A DNA stretch of 64,000 nucleotides, from positions 372,001-436,000 of the forward strand of contig JAUYQR010000011.1 of NCBI GenBank assembly GCA_030697175.1, given 5' to 3'. Positions 35,302 to 44,520 of the stretch are shown piece by piece; the first letter of the stretch is position 1; the number at the start of each line of letters is the position of its first letter. The notes under the pieces were generated by a model. It had not been told where the DNA came from. It ran no database searches and saw nothing but the letters and a program-made list of their open reading frames with translations. The translations under genes were made by a program, and so were the position numbers. The stretch comes from Paracoccaceae bacterium (GTDB lineage Bacteria > Pseudomonadota > Alphaproteobacteria > Rhodobacterales > Rhodobacteraceae).

Positions 35302-36599
35302 TTCGTCAGCCCCATGCGCTTGCGATAGATGATGTCGACCCAGACGGCGATGATGAGGACCAGCCCGACGACGACGTTCTGGAACGGCGTGTCCACCCCG
35401 ACCATCGCCATACCCGATTGCAGCGACTGCATGATCAGCGCGCCAAGAACCGCGCCGTAGATCGTGCCGACGCCGCCAGCCAGCGCGGTGCCACCGATCA
35501 CCGCCGCCGCGATGACACGCAGTTCTTCCAGCATCCCGATGTCGTTGCCGTGGCTTTGCAGCCGGGCCTGGGCGACCAGCGCCGCCAGACCGCACAGGAA
35601 CCCCATCAGCGCAAAGATCTTTACGGTCAGCGCGCGGGTGTTGATGCCGGAAAGTTCCGCAGCGTCAGGGTTGCCGCCCATCGCAAAGATGTATCGGCCA
35701 AGGCGTGTCTTGCGGGCGGTGATCGTCATGCCCACCGCGACGACGATCAGGATGATGACCGAAATCGGCAGGCCGTGCATGGCGCTGAAGCCTTCGGGCA
35801 TCACCTCGCCGCGCGCTTCGAACAGGCGCTTGAGCTTGGCTTCCGGCACCGGATAGCGCGAAAGCCAGGTGACAAACAGCATGATCGCGCCAACGACCAT
35901 CGCCATCATCACACCTTCGGCCCAGGCCGGCTTGACGATGAAGCCGTGGCTTTGCTTGTTGCGGCGGGCCGACAGCAGCCCTGCTACCGCAGCGACCGAG
36001 GCGGCAACACCAAGCACCATGCTGACCGGCGCGCCCAGCACGCCTTCGGTTCCGCCGAACATCAGAAGATGCGGGTCGGTCAGCGATACGGACTGGCCGT
36101 TGGTGGTATACCAGTTGATGTTGCGCCAGACGAAAAGGCCGCCGAGCGTGACGATGAAGGACGGGATGCGCTGATAGCCCACCAGCCAGCCGGTAATCGC
36201 GCCCATCCCCGTGCCAACCGCAAAGCCAAGGAGGATGGTGACGACCAGAATGACCGGGCTGCCGTATTCCAGCCCCATCAGCGAAGGCAGCCAAGTCGCC
36301 TGGCTCATCGCCATGACGGCGGAACACATGGCCAGCATCGACCCTACCGACAGGTCGATCTGGCGCGCGACGATCACGAAGACCATGCCGCAGGCCATGA
36401 TGGCGACAGGCACCGCCTGCACCGATATGTTGAAGACGTTGCGCGGGCTGACAAAGGTGCCGCCCGTCCAGATGGTAAAGACCAGCGCAATCGCGGCGAA
36501 GGCGACCAGCATCCCCAGAAGCCGGACATCAAGTTCCAGCGTGTCGATGATGCCACGCTTTGGCGCGGGTGCAGTGGCAACCTGCCCGGTGTCAGTCAT
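35298..36599 (-). CDS. Sugar ABC transporter permease, XylH type
   Basis: A 433-residue permease with about ten or more membrane spans, longer than RbsC-type permeases and matching the length of XylH. The family segment [20 protein letters not shown] is near the C-terminus. It is followed without gap by the ATPase gene and preceded by the binding-protein gene after 97 bases that contain a hairpin. The assigned substrate class is a pentose or similar monosaccharide; inositol is possible given the locus. Confidence 0.9.
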   Translation of the reverse strand: MTDTGQVATAPAPKRGIIDTLELDVRLLGMLVAFAAIALVFTIWTGGTFVSPRNVFNISVQAVPVAIMACGMVFVIVARQIDLSVGSMLAMCSAVMAMSQATWLPSLMGLEYGSPVILVVTILLGFAVGTGMGAITGWLVGYQRIPSFIVTLGGLFVWRNINWYTTNGQSVSLTDPHLLMFGGTEGVLGAPVSMVLGVAASVAAVAGLLSARRNKQSHGFIVKPAWAEGVMMAMVVGAIMLFVTWLSRYPVPEAKLKRLFEARGEVMPEGFSAMHGLPISVIILIVVAVGMTITARKTRLGRYIFAMGGNPDAAELSGINTRALTVKIFALMGFLCGLAALVAQARLQSHGNDIGMLEELRVIAAAVIGGTALAGGVGTIYGAVLGALIMQSLQSGMAMVGVDTPFQNVVVGLVLIIAVWVDIIYRKRMGLTK

Positions 36600-36651
36600 G
36601 TCGATCCCTCCTCCCCTCGGGCCGCCGCTTGGGCTGAGCCGTCCGCATTGC

Positions 36652-36678
36652 GTGGCGCCCCGATGACCGGGACGCCAC
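36652..36678 (-). other. Intercistronic hairpin between binding-protein and permease genes
   Basis: GTGGCGCCCCG and CGGGACGCCAC form an 11-bp stem with one C-A mismatch and a 5-base loop (ATGAC). It lies 19 bases after the binding-protein stop in the 97-base gap before the permease gene. No T run follows. It is the likely cause of unequal expression of binding protein and permease, by protecting the 3' end of the upstream message. Confidence 0.55.
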
Positions 36679-36696
36679 CTGTTTCAAACCGTCGGC

Positions 36697-37722
36697 TTAC
36701 TTGCAGACCGCCACGTCACCGGTCACGCCGGCGCAGAGCACGTCCTTGGCGATCCAGCCTGCGTCCAGAACCACGTTCAGGTTGTCCTTGGTCACCGGAA
36801 CCGGCTTCAGGAACACCGAGGTCAGTTCCTTGCCGCCCGGCGAAGTGAACTTGCCCGCACCTTCGACCGCATCCATCGCGGTGCCGCCGGCCAGAGCGAC
36901 GGCGATTTCGCCGGCCGCCTTGCCAAGCGCGCGGCTGTCTTTCCACACCGAAACGGTCTGGGTGCCAAGCGCCACCCGGTTCAGCGCGGCCATGTCGCCG
37001 TCCTGGCCAGAAACCGGGATACCGGCCATGCCCTGCGCGGTCAGCGCCGCAACCACGCCACCGGCGGTGCCGTCGTTCGAGGCGACCACGGCATCGACGC
37101 CATTGTCCGTCTCGGTCAGGATCTGTTCCATGTTCTTCTGCGCGTTGGCGGGCTGCCAGTCTTCGGTATAGGCCTCGCCGACGATGCTGATGTCACCGGC
37201 GTCGATCGCCGCTTGCAGCACTTCCTGCTGACCGCCGCGCAGGAAATCTGCGTTCGGGTCGACGGGCGAGCCCTTGATCATCACGTAGCGGCCCTTGGGC
37301 ATCGCTTCCAGAACGGCGCGGGCCTGCATCCGGCCAACCTCGACGTTGTCGAAGGTCAGGTAGAAGGCGCGCGGATCGTCGATCATCCGGTCATAGCCGA
37401 CAACCGGGATCCCGGCGTCCTGTGCGGCATCAAGGGCCGGGCCGATCGAGGCGCTGTCTTGCGCCAGGATGATCAGCGCCGAGCAGCCTTGGGTGATCAT
37501 GCCTTCGATGTCGGCAAGCTGCTTGGTGGCCGAGGTCTGCGCATCGGCCGAGATGTATTCGGCACCGGCTGCATCCAGCGCGCCCTTGATGGCGGCTTCG
37601 TCGGTCTTCCAACGCTCTTCGCGGAAGTTCGACCAGCTTACGCAGACTTTCATGTCAGCCGCCGAGACGGCCGAGGTCAGGCTCGCAACCGCGACGGACG
37701 CGAGCAGAAGGGTCTTGTTCAT
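36697..37722 (-). CDS. XylF-type sugar-binding protein
   Basis: A 341-residue periplasmic binding protein of the CUT2 family. The signal peptide spans about residues 1-21 (ending VSA-AD). The mature sequence closely follows XylF: LDAAGAEYISADAQ, VVGYDRMIDD, KGSPVDPNADFLRGGQ, AVVASNDGTAGG and VSGQDGDMAALNR. AAGGGAGGAATACGA precedes ATG 37722. It heads an operon with a permease, an ATPase and an oxidoreductase. The sequence resemblance suggests D-xylose, but its promoter carries the same palindrome as the inositol genes, so another sugar or cyclitol is possible. Confidence 0.9.
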   Translation of the reverse strand: MNKTLLLASVAVASLTSAVSAADMKVCVSWSNFREERWKTDEAAIKGALDAAGAEYISADAQTSATKQLADIEGMITQGCSALIILAQDSASIGPALDAAQDAGIPVVGYDRMIDDPRAFYLTFDNVEVGRMQARAVLEAMPKGRYVMIKGSPVDPNADFLRGGQQEVLQAAIDAGDISIVGEAYTEDWQPANAQKNMEQILTETDNGVDAVVASNDGTAGGVVAALTAQGMAGIPVSGQDGDMAALNRVALGTQTVSVWKDSRALGKAAGEIAVALAGGTAMDAVEGAGKFTSPGGKELTSVFLKPVPVTKDNLNVVLDAGWIAKDVLCAGVTGDVAVCK

Positions 37723-37820
37723 TCGTATTCCTCCCTTGGAATCACCGGCTGTCTGGCCGGATGGCGACGGTCGCCTGCGCGCATCAAATGCCGGACTCAC
37801 GATTTTGTCAATTTTTGTTT

Positions 37821-37840
37821 TTGGCAATATATATTGCAAA
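37821..37840. promoter_or_regulatory. Candidate operator palindrome of the XylF-type operon
   Basis: TTGGCAATATATATTGCAAA contains the perfect 14-base palindrome GCAATATATATTGC (37824-37837). It lies about 100 bases upstream of the binding-protein start in an AT-rich promoter region. A 12-of-14 match recurs in front of iolD at 44437-44450. Confidence 0.65.
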
Positions 37841-37856
37841 ACGGTTCCGGTGCCAG

Positions 37857-38678
37857 TCAGTCGCTGGGCAGCAGCGCGCCGACGTATTCCAGGCTGGCCC
37901 GCAACCGCGACATCAGGTCCGGGTCTTGCTGCACGGCCGGGCTGAACGGTTCCATCGACACGAAGCCCCGGTAGCCTGCGGCGAAAAGCTGGCGCAGTTG
38001 GGCGACATTGCCGACCCGGTCGTCGATGAAGATCAGCCCGCGGTCAGGCTCGGTCAGGTCGGACGGGGCAAGGTCGGGGCGTGAAATGCCAGACATGTGC
38101 GCCAGCCCGATCCGTTCAGGGAACAGCGCGGTATCGCCGCAGCGGAAGAACTGGAACGTGTCGTAACACAGTTGGTAGTCATCCCAGCCGTCGATGTCGG
38201 TGACGGCGGCAACGGCCATGTCCTGCCGTTTCATCGTGGACCCCTTCATGCCCAGGGGTTCGACATAGCCCGTAACGCCATGCGCTTGCAGGATCGGGCG
38301 CAACTGGCGCAGGCCGTCGCGCAGGTTCCGCTCGGCCTCGGTTTCCGTCCAGCCGTGGTCTTCGGTGTGAACCGGGCACAGCACGACACCGGGCGCCCCA
38401 AGGGCGGCGGCGCAGGCGATGATCGCCGCAGCCTCTTTCGCGCGGTCGGGGGTCCAGTCGTTGAAGCGTTGCAGCGCGTTCACCGAGGCGACCGCAAGCC
38501 CCGCCGCATCCAGCCTTGCCCGCACGTCCGGCGCGGGTGTGCCATCGGCAAACTCGCGCCCCTCGATATCATTGCGGATTTCGACCGCATGGACACCCGC
38601 CGCCATTGCAAGCTGGATGAACTCATCCAGCGAAAGGTGCGGCGCGCAGGTGCGGTTGAGGGCAAAGCGGATCGGCAT
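37857..38678 (-). CDS. Sugar phosphate isomerase/epimerase, IolI-like
   Basis: A 273-residue TIM-barrel protein of the AP-endonuclease-2-like superfamily. Stretches such as AVEIRNDIEG, VNALQRFNDW, YVEPLG, CYDTFQFFRCGD and FVSMEPF line up with 2-keto-myo-inositol isomerase IolI and carry the metal-binding Glu, Asp and His residues. IolI interconverts inosose isomers, which would suit this inositol locus. ATG 38678 was chosen because it gives the usual N-terminus; the ribosome binding site is weak. It is the last gene of the minus-strand unit starting at iolG. Confidence 0.78.
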   Translation of the reverse strand: MPIRFALNRTCAPHLSLDEFIQLAMAAGVHAVEIRNDIEGREFADGTPAPDVRARLDAAGLAVASVNALQRFNDWTPDRAKEAAAIIACAAALGAPGVVLCPVHTEDHGWTETEAERNLRDGLRQLRPILQAHGVTGYVEPLGMKGSTMKRQDMAVAAVTDIDGWDDYQLCYDTFQFFRCGDTALFPERIGLAHMSGISRPDLAPSDLTEPDRGLIFIDDRVGNVAQLRQLFAAGYRGFVSMEPFSPAVQQDPDLMSRLRASLEYVGALLPSD

Positions 38679-38701
38679 GGCAGGGCTTTCTGTCCGGTGT
38701 G

Positions 38702-39676
38702 TCAGGTGTAAAGGCCGGGGCGGGTGGCAAGGCAAAGCGACACCTTCGATCCGGTCTGCAATGCGGTGACGACCTGTTCTGCAACAGCCGTTGCAACAAA
38801 GCCGTCCCAGGCCGAGGCGCCGACCGGCACCCCCGAGGCGACCGATTGCACCCATGCCCGCATCTGGATGCGGTAGGCATCGGCAAAGCGCGGCACCCAG
38901 TTGGCCGGAAAGCCATGCCCGTGCTGGCGCCCACGGTTGGTCAGGGTGACGCTGGGCGCGGCCATTTCCACCGTGCCTTCGCGCCCGACAAGCTGGGCGT
39001 GGACGTGGTAGCCGTAGGCCGCGTTCATGAAGACCTCGGTCGACACGATCTGGCCGGTGTCGGTCTCCAGCGTGATCATCAGGGGGTCGCCGCCCGGTGC
39101 GGCATTGACGCTTGCCGTGGCAAGGTCAGACCCCAGCAGCCAGCGGCTGATGTCGATTTCGTGGACGAAGGAATTGGTCACCGCCATCGGGCCGGTGAAC
39201 CAGTTCGGGGCTGCGGCATTGCGGTGGATGTTGTGCAGCAGGACCGGCGCACCGATGCCACCTGCAAGCAGGACCGCCCGCATTTCGACGTATGCCGGAT
39301 CAAAGCGGCGCATGTAGCCGATCTGCAAAAGCCGCCTGCCACGCGCCACTTCGGCATCGACGATCCGCAGCGCCTCGGCAGCCGTAGCTGCCAGCGGCTT
39401 TTCACACAGCGCGGGCTTTCGCTGGGCGATGCAGGCAAGGGCCAGCCCGGCGTGGGTCGCATCGGGCGAGGCGATGACCACCGCCTCGACCCCGGGTGCC
39501 GCAATCAGGGCCATCGGATCGGAAAACACCTGCGCCCCGGCAGCCAGTGCCTGCGCCCGATCGGCATCGGCGTCGCAGACCGCCACAACCTGTGCGCCGC
39601 CCGTTTCCTCGCGCAGCAGGCGCAGATGTTCCGCTCCCATCACGCCAAGGCCGATGACCCCGACCGCCACTGTCAT
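38702..39676 (-). CDS. Gfo/Idh/MocA dehydrogenase, inositol-2-dehydrogenase-like
   Basis: A 324-residue NAD-dependent dehydrogenase. The Rossmann motif GLGVMG lies at residues 9-14, CEKPLA near 90 and GYMRRFDPAY near 118. The catalytic His/Asp segment FVHEIDISRWLLG is near 158-170. These, plus the length, resemble bacterial myo-inositol 2-dehydrogenases (IolG/IdhA). It could supply the first inositol oxidation step, since the iolG copy next to iolD is broken. It overlaps the upstream dehydrogenase gene by four bases. Confidence 0.82.
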   Translation of the reverse strand: MTVAVGVIGLGVMGAEHLRLLREETGGAQVVAVCDADADRAQALAAGAQVFSDPMALIAAPGVEAVVIASPDATHAGLALACIAQRKPALCEKPLAATAAEALRIVDAEVARGRRLLQIGYMRRFDPAYVEMRAVLLAGGIGAPVLLHNIHRNAAAPNWFTGPMAVTNSFVHEIDISRWLLGSDLATASVNAAPGGDPLMITLETDTGQIVSTEVFMNAAYGYHVHAQLVGREGTVEMAAPSVTLTNRGRQHGHGFPANWVPRFADAYRIQMRAWVQSVASGVPVGASAWDGFVATAVAEQVVTALQTGSKVSLCLATRPGLYT

Positions 39677-40791
39677 TGCACGTCGATCCAGCGCCCTTCG
39701 CGGCTGCTGGTCTGGATGGTTTCGACCAGCGTCTGGATGCGCAGGCCCTTGCGGAAGTTGAAGGGTTCCGGTGCCTTGCCCGCGATGGCGTTGATGTAGC
39801 CCGCAACCTCGATGGCCTTCAGGTCGTTGAAGCCGATCTGGTGGCCCGCCGCGACACAGAACAGGCCGTAAGGCGCGTGGTCGGGGCTGGCCTCGATCCG
39901 CCGGAACCCCTGGCGGCCCTTGGCATCGGCGGTCGAGAAGAAGTTGATGACGTTGAAATGTTCCTGACTGAAGGCCAGCGCGCCCTTGGTGCCGTAAACC
40001 TCGAAGTCGTGCTGCATCTTGCGGCCCGTTGCGATCCAGTTGCCTTCGATGCTGCCGGTGGCGCCATTGTCAAAGCGCAGGAAGGCGCGGCCCACGTCAT
40101 CGACCATCACCGCCTTGCGCCCGCCGCGCCCGTCCGGGCGTTCGGCGATCATGGTCACGAGGTCGCCCATCACGCGGGTGATCGGGCCAACCAGAAACTC
40201 GGCCGTTGCCAGCGCGTGGCTGCCGATATCGGCCAAGGCGCCACCGCCTGCGGGATCGTGGCGGAAGGTGTAGCTGCCCGAAGGATCGGCCATGTAGTCT
40301 TCGCAATGGATGCCGCGATAGCCGCGGATCTCGCCCAGCTCGCCGCCGGCGATCATGTCGCGGGCAAGGGCCAGCATCGGGTTGCAGAGGTAGTTGAAGC
40401 CGACTTGCGTCTTCACGCCCCTGGCTTCGGCGGCCAGCGTCATGTCAAGCGCATCGCCAGCCAGCGGGGCCAGCGGCTTTTCGCAGTAGACGTGCTTTCC
40501 GGCGGCGATGGCGGCCAGCGACATCTCCTTGTGCAGCGCGTTGGGCGCGGTGATCGACACCAGATCAATCTCGGGGTTGGCCATGATCGTGCGCCAGTCG
40601 CTGGTCGCATCGGCAAAGCCAAGCGTCTGGCGCGCGCGTTCGGCGGCCTCATCCGTGATGTCGGCCACGGTGTGGAGTTCAAGGTCGAACGGCAGTTCGA
40701 ACACCCGGGGCGCCGAGGTAAAGCCGAAGACATGGGCCTTGCCCATGAAGCCTGTGCCGATCAGGCCGATGCGCAGTTTGGGTTTGGTCAT
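39673..40791 (-). CDS. Gfo/Idh/MocA family oxidoreductase
   Basis: A 372-residue dehydrogenase. GLIGTGFMGKAH lies at residues 9-20 and CEKPLAPLAGDA near 102, with a distinct central segment GGALADIGSHALATAEFLVG. It is longer than the neighbouring family member and has the NYLCNPM and IHCEDYM segments of the group that includes scyllo-inositol and other cyclitol or sugar dehydrogenases. Four-base overlaps join it to the genes on both sides. Exact substrate unknown. Confidence 0.86.
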   Translation of the reverse strand: MTKPKLRIGLIGTGFMGKAHVFGFTSAPRVFELPFDLELHTVADITDEAAERARQTLGFADATSDWRTIMANPEIDLVSITAPNALHKEMSLAAIAAGKHVYCEKPLAPLAGDALDMTLAAEARGVKTQVGFNYLCNPMLALARDMIAGGELGEIRGYRGIHCEDYMADPSGSYTFRHDPAGGGALADIGSHALATAEFLVGPITRVMGDLVTMIAERPDGRGGRKAVMVDDVGRAFLRFDNGATGSIEGNWIATGRKMQHDFEVYGTKGALAFSQEHFNVINFFSTADAKGRQGFRRIEASPDHAPYGLFCVAAGHQIGFNDLKAIEVAGYINAIAGKAPEPFNFRKGLRIQTLVETIQTSSREGRWIDVQ

Positions 40792-41768
40792 TTCACAGGT
40801 TCCTTCGTGCCGCGTGTGGCAGGGGCATTGACGACAAGCGCCGGATCAAGCCGTCCGGCAAAGAAATCGAGCACGTTCTGCACCGAGGCGACGGCCATGC
40901 GTTCTGCCGCCTCGGCAGTCAGTCCCGCCGTGTGAGGGGTCAGGATCACCTGATCGAAGGCCAGCAGCGGGTGGTCAGGGCCGGGGGGTTCGACATCGAA
41001 CACATCAAGCGCTGCGGCGGCGATCTGCCCGGACCGCAGCGCATCGGCCAAGGCCGCTTCATCGACGATCCCGCCCCGCGCGGTGTTCACGATGATCGCG
41101 CCCCGCTTCATCAGCGCCAGTTCCACCACGCCGATGATCGGTTTGTCGGCCTTCGGGATGTGGACCGAGACGAAGTCAGCCCCCGCCAGCGCGGCGGCAA
41201 GATCGTCTGCGCAAGCGACGTGGCCTTCGGGCCAGCCCTTGCTGGCAAGGTAGGGATCATGCGCCGAAATCTTCATGCCGAACGCGGCAGCCATCGTCGC
41301 AAGATGCCGCCCGATCCGGCCATAGCCGATGATGAGAAGGCTCTTGCCCGACACCTCGCCCTGCTCCAGCCGGTTGCGCCAGCCCCAGGGACCGTTCCGC
41401 ACGGCGCGGTCGGACCGGATCAACTGCTTGGCGCAGGCGAGGATCTGCATCATCGCGTGTTCGGCCACGGACACCGAATTCACATCGCCCACGATGCACA
41501 GCGGGATGCCGCGCGCGTTCAGGGCCGCCACATCCACCGCGTCATATCCGACCCCGTGGCGCGACACGATCTGCAACCGTTCCGCCTTTGCCACGCTGGC
41601 TGCCGTCATCGGCTGCGTGCGGATCACCATGCCGTCGGCCTGCGCCAGCCAGGGCTGGTAGGATGCTTCGCTGATCTCTTCGACATGGGTGCAGGTCACG
41701 CCATCGGTGGCATCCAGAAGGGCAAGTCCCGCCGGATGCAGCTTTCCGGCGATCAGGATATGCGGCAT
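40788..41768 (-). CDS. D-2-hydroxyacid dehydrogenase family protein
   Basis: A 326-residue NAD-dependent dehydrogenase of the D-3-phosphoglycerate dehydrogenase type. GYGRIG is at residues 148-153; the catalytic Arg (VNTARGGIVDE), Glu and His (ILTPHTAG) residues of the family are present. It would reduce or oxidise a small hydroxyacid such as hydroxypyruvate, glyoxylate or an aldonate fragment. ATG 41768 shares a base with the aldolase stop (TGATG). Placed after an aldolase and an aldehyde dehydrogenase, it probably handles a cleavage product. Confidence 0.87.
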   Translation of the reverse strand: MPHILIAGKLHPAGLALLDATDGVTCTHVEEISEASYQPWLAQADGMVIRTQPMTAASVAKAERLQIVSRHGVGYDAVDVAALNARGIPLCIVGDVNSVSVAEHAMMQILACAKQLIRSDRAVRNGPWGWRNRLEQGEVSGKSLLIIGYGRIGRHLATMAAAFGMKISAHDPYLASKGWPEGHVACADDLAAALAGADFVSVHIPKADKPIIGVVELALMKRGAIIVNTARGGIVDEAALADALRSGQIAAAALDVFDVEPPGPDHPLLAFDQVILTPHTAGLTAEAAERMAVASVQNVLDFFAGRLDPALVVNAPATRGTKEPVK

Positions 41769-42577
41769 CAGTAACCTCCCTTTTCCGTCTTTCCCGCCAC
41801 GCCTTCGGTCAGTCTGCGAAACCCTGTCACGGCGGTGGCGGCGGCGGCGGCAAGGAAGCGGCTGTCGCCACCCACCGTCGTCATGTCGAAACCCCAGCCG
41901 ATGGCACGCGCCGCATAATCCGGCGTGCCGCAATGCAGGGCGGCGCGGATGCCATGCGTCTTGCAGGCCGCCACGATGGTTTGCAGGGCGGCGATCATCT
42001 CGGGTTCCTCGCGGTCGAAACCGGGGGCAAGGCGACCTTGGGTCAGGGACAGGGTCAGGTCGGCGGGGCCGACATAGATGCCATCCAGACCGGGTGTTGC
42101 GGCGATGGCGTCAAGGTTCGCCATGCCCTCGGCGGTTTCGATCATTGCGAAGGCCAGCATGTTGTCATTCGCCTCGGTCGCGTAGTTGGCCCCGGCGGCG
42201 AAGGACACGCGGGTCGGGCCAAAGCTGCGCTGGCCCAGTGGCGGATAGCGCAGATAGCTGACGAAGCGGGCGGCTTCCTCGGCCGAATTGACCATCGGGC
42301 AGATGATGCCGTAGGCCCCCGCATCCAGCGCCTTCATGATGATGCCCGGCTCCAGCCACGGCACCCGCGCCATCAGCGTGGCGCCAGATGCCCGCATCGC
42401 CTGAAACATCGGCAGCAGGTTGGAATAATCCAGCGCGCCATGCTGCATGTCGATCGTGACGCTGTCGAACCCCTGCGCCGCCATGATCTCGGCGGTGAAG
42501 GGGTTGCCGATGCTGCACCAGCCGTTGAGGGTGGGGCGGCCCTCGGCCCACAGCGCTTTCAGCTTGTTCGGGATCAT
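41768..42577 (-). CDS. HpcH/HpaI family class II aldolase
   Basis: A 269-residue metal-dependent aldolase that cleaves 2-keto-3-deoxy acids to pyruvate plus an aldehyde. SIGNPFTAEIMAAQGFD near the start, the MIETAEGMAN metal-binding Glu segment and GIYVGPADLTLSL with the metal Asp are all typical. ATG 42577 overlaps the aldehyde dehydrogenase stop (ATGA); a GTG six bases upstream is a less likely start. Linked genes suggest a keto-deoxy sugar acid or a ring-cleavage product as substrate. Confidence 0.9.
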   Translation of the reverse strand: MIPNKLKALWAEGRPTLNGWCSIGNPFTAEIMAAQGFDSVTIDMQHGALDYSNLLPMFQAMRASGATLMARVPWLEPGIIMKALDAGAYGIICPMVNSAEEAARFVSYLRYPPLGQRSFGPTRVSFAAGANYATEANDNMLAFAMIETAEGMANLDAIAATPGLDGIYVGPADLTLSLTQGRLAPGFDREEPEMIAALQTIVAACKTHGIRAALHCGTPDYAARAIGWGFDMTTVGGDSRFLAAAAATAVTGFRRLTEGVAGKTEKGGY

Positions 42578-44013
42578 GCCCACACCATCTGGCTGGATTT
42601 CACGTCAAGGTAATCGCGGATGCCTTCGATGCCGCCTTCGCGGCCCATGCCGGAATGGTTGGTGCCGCCGAACGGCGCCTCACTTGCCGCCATCGCGAAG
42701 GAGTTGATGCCGACCATGCCCGCCTTCAGCGCGGCAACCGTGCGGCGGGCGCGGGCGGGGCTGGTGGTGAAGGCATAGGCCGACAGGCCCATGTCGCAGG
42801 CATTGGCGCGGGCCAGCACCTCGTCCTCGGTGCCAAAGCGGGTGATCGCGGCGATGGGGCCGAAGTTTTCCTCGGCCATCACCGCCATGTCGTCGGTGCA
42901 GCCGGTCAGCACCGTCGGGGCAAAGAAATGCCCGGCGTTGAAGCCGGCAGGGCGCGCGCCGCCCGTGGCAAGCGTTGCCCCGGCGGCAACGGCCCCGGCG
43001 ACGATCTTTTCCATTTCGGCCAGACGGCCCGCGTTGATCAGGGGCCCCATCGCCACCGAAGGGTCGAGCCCGTCGCCCAGCTTGATCGCGGTTGCCCGTT
43101 TCACGAAGCCGTCGACAAAGGCGTCGTGCAGGCTGTGGTGGACATAGAACCGGTCGCCCGTCACGCAGACCTGGCCTGCGTTGGCAAACTTTGTCGGCAC
43201 GGCCACGTTCAGCGCGGCTTCAAGATCGGCGTCGCCGTAGATGATGACCGGGGCATTGCCGCCAAGCTCCATCGACACCTTCTTCAGCGTGTCGGCGGCA
43301 TCGCGGATCATCTGCTGGCCAACGCGGGTGGAGCCGGTCAGCGACACCTTGCGCACCGATTTTGCCGCCATCAAGGGCGCGTAGGTGGCCGCAGTCGGCC
43401 CGACAACCAGGTTGACCGCGCCGGCGGGCAGGGAACCCGCACGGACGCAGTCAACCATCACCATCGCCACGCCCGGCGTCTGCGACGACGGGCGGACGAT
43501 GATGGAGCAGCCTGCCGCAAGGGCGGGGGCAACCTTGCGTGCAATCAGGGCCGCAGGAAAATTCCAGGCGGTGAAGGCAGCAACGATGCCGACGGGCTCG
43601 TGATGCACCTCGAACCGGCCACCCGGCACGCGGGACTCGATGATCCGGCCGTAGATCCGGCGCGCTTCTTCGGCATACCAGCGAAACTGGTCGATGCTGA
43701 GCGCCCATTCCCGGCCCGACTGCGCGATCGGCTTGCCGGTTTCAAGACTGATCATCCGCGCCGATTCATCGGTGCGGCGCAGCATCTCGTCGGCAATCCG
43801 GTGCATCGCATCGGCCCGGTCAAAGCCGGACGTGGCGGCCCATGCCGTCAGGCCCGAGGCTGCGGCGGCAAGGGCGGCTTCGGTATCGGCGGCCGAGGCC
43901 ACCGGGCAATCACCAAGCGACTGTTCGGTGACGGGGCTGAACACGGGCGCGGTGGCGCCGGTGACGCTGGCGCGCCATTCCCCGGCGATGAAAAGTCCGA
44001 AACGGGCATACAT
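42574..44013 (-). CDS. NAD(P)-dependent aldehyde dehydrogenase
   Basis: A 479-residue enzyme of the succinate-semialdehyde/glycolaldehyde dehydrogenase group. Catalytic Cys283 lies in FANAGQVC and general base Glu249 in MELGGN, with the cofactor motif SLTGSTRVG near 224-232. Length is normal. It does not resemble the CoA-acylating IolA closely. ATG 44013 shares a base with the stop of the iolG remnant. It could oxidise the aldehyde released by the aldolase encoded next. Confidence 0.92.
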   Translation of the reverse strand: MYARFGLFIAGEWRASVTGATAPVFSPVTEQSLGDCPVASAADTEAALAAAASGLTAWAATSGFDRADAMHRIADEMLRRTDESARMISLETGKPIAQSGREWALSIDQFRWYAEEARRIYGRIIESRVPGGRFEVHHEPVGIVAAFTAWNFPAALIARKVAPALAAGCSIIVRPSSQTPGVAMVMVDCVRAGSLPAGAVNLVVGPTAATYAPLMAAKSVRKVSLTGSTRVGQQMIRDAADTLKKVSMELGGNAPVIIYGDADLEAALNVAVPTKFANAGQVCVTGDRFYVHHSLHDAFVDGFVKRATAIKLGDGLDPSVAMGPLINAGRLAEMEKIVAGAVAAGATLATGGARPAGFNAGHFFAPTVLTGCTDDMAVMAEENFGPIAAITRFGTEDEVLARANACDMGLSAYAFTTSPARARRTVAALKAGMVGINSFAMAASEAPFGGTNHSGMGREGGIEGIRDYLDVKSSQMVWA

Positions 44014-44401
44014 CAGGCAAACTCCTTCACGGCCACGACACGGCCCTCGGCAATGGATTTCAGCGCCGCCTCGGCCAGCACCAGCGCCAGCCGCCCATCC
44101 TCGAACCCGACCGGGACGGCGCGACCCGCTTCAACGGCATCGACGAACTCCGAAATCTCGGTGTCGACGGCCTCGCGGTAGCGTTCGATGAAGAAGTTCA
44201 GCGGTGGCTCGGCGTGGTCGGTGAAATCGGCGGTGTGCAGCGTCATTTCATTCGCCCGGCGGTTTTCCGGCAGCGCCATGCCCGTGGTGCCCAGCGCCTC
44301 GACCTGCTGATCGGAGCCAGCATCGCCGGTGGGTGGGCAGCGAGGTTTGCGGCGTGCATGACGCCAATGCGTCCGCAGCCGAGCACGGCGATCCGGATCA
44401 T
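44013..44401 (-). pseudogene. iolG: Inositol 2-dehydrogenase remnant, deleted and frameshifted
   Basis: From ATG 44401 the minus strand reads MIRIAVLGCGRIGVMHAANL, a normal Rossmann N-terminus of IolG. Around 44315-44335 this frame stops matching and, in another frame, the sequence jumps to DQQVEALGTTGMALPENRRA and runs through the typical IolG C-terminus (FFIERYREAVDTEI, then VGFEDGRLALVLAEAALKSI) to the stop at 44013. The remnant is 389 bases, against roughly 1000 for an intact gene, so about 600 bases are lost and the frames no longer match. It is at the head of the minus-strand unit, divergent from iolD. An assembly error is possible. Confidence 0.85.
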
Positions 44402-44422
44402 GGTCTTCCTCCCGAGTCAGTC

Positions 44423-44450
44423 TTGCAACAGTAATTGCAATATTCATTGC
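44423..44450. promoter_or_regulatory. Candidate operator in the iolG/iolD divergent promoter
   Basis: TTGCAA occurs twice in direct orientation (44423-44428 and 44435-44440), and GCAATATTCATTGC at 44437-44450 matches the perfect palindrome at 37824 in 12 of 14 bases. A further TGCAATGC lies at about 44469. The region lies 70-100 bases before the iolD start and just before the iolG remnant. Confidence 0.6.
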
Positions 44451-44520
44451 TAAAAACACCTATTGTCAACATGCAATGCGCGATATTATGGTCACGAGCA
44501 AGAATGAGGGAGGAGAGGCT

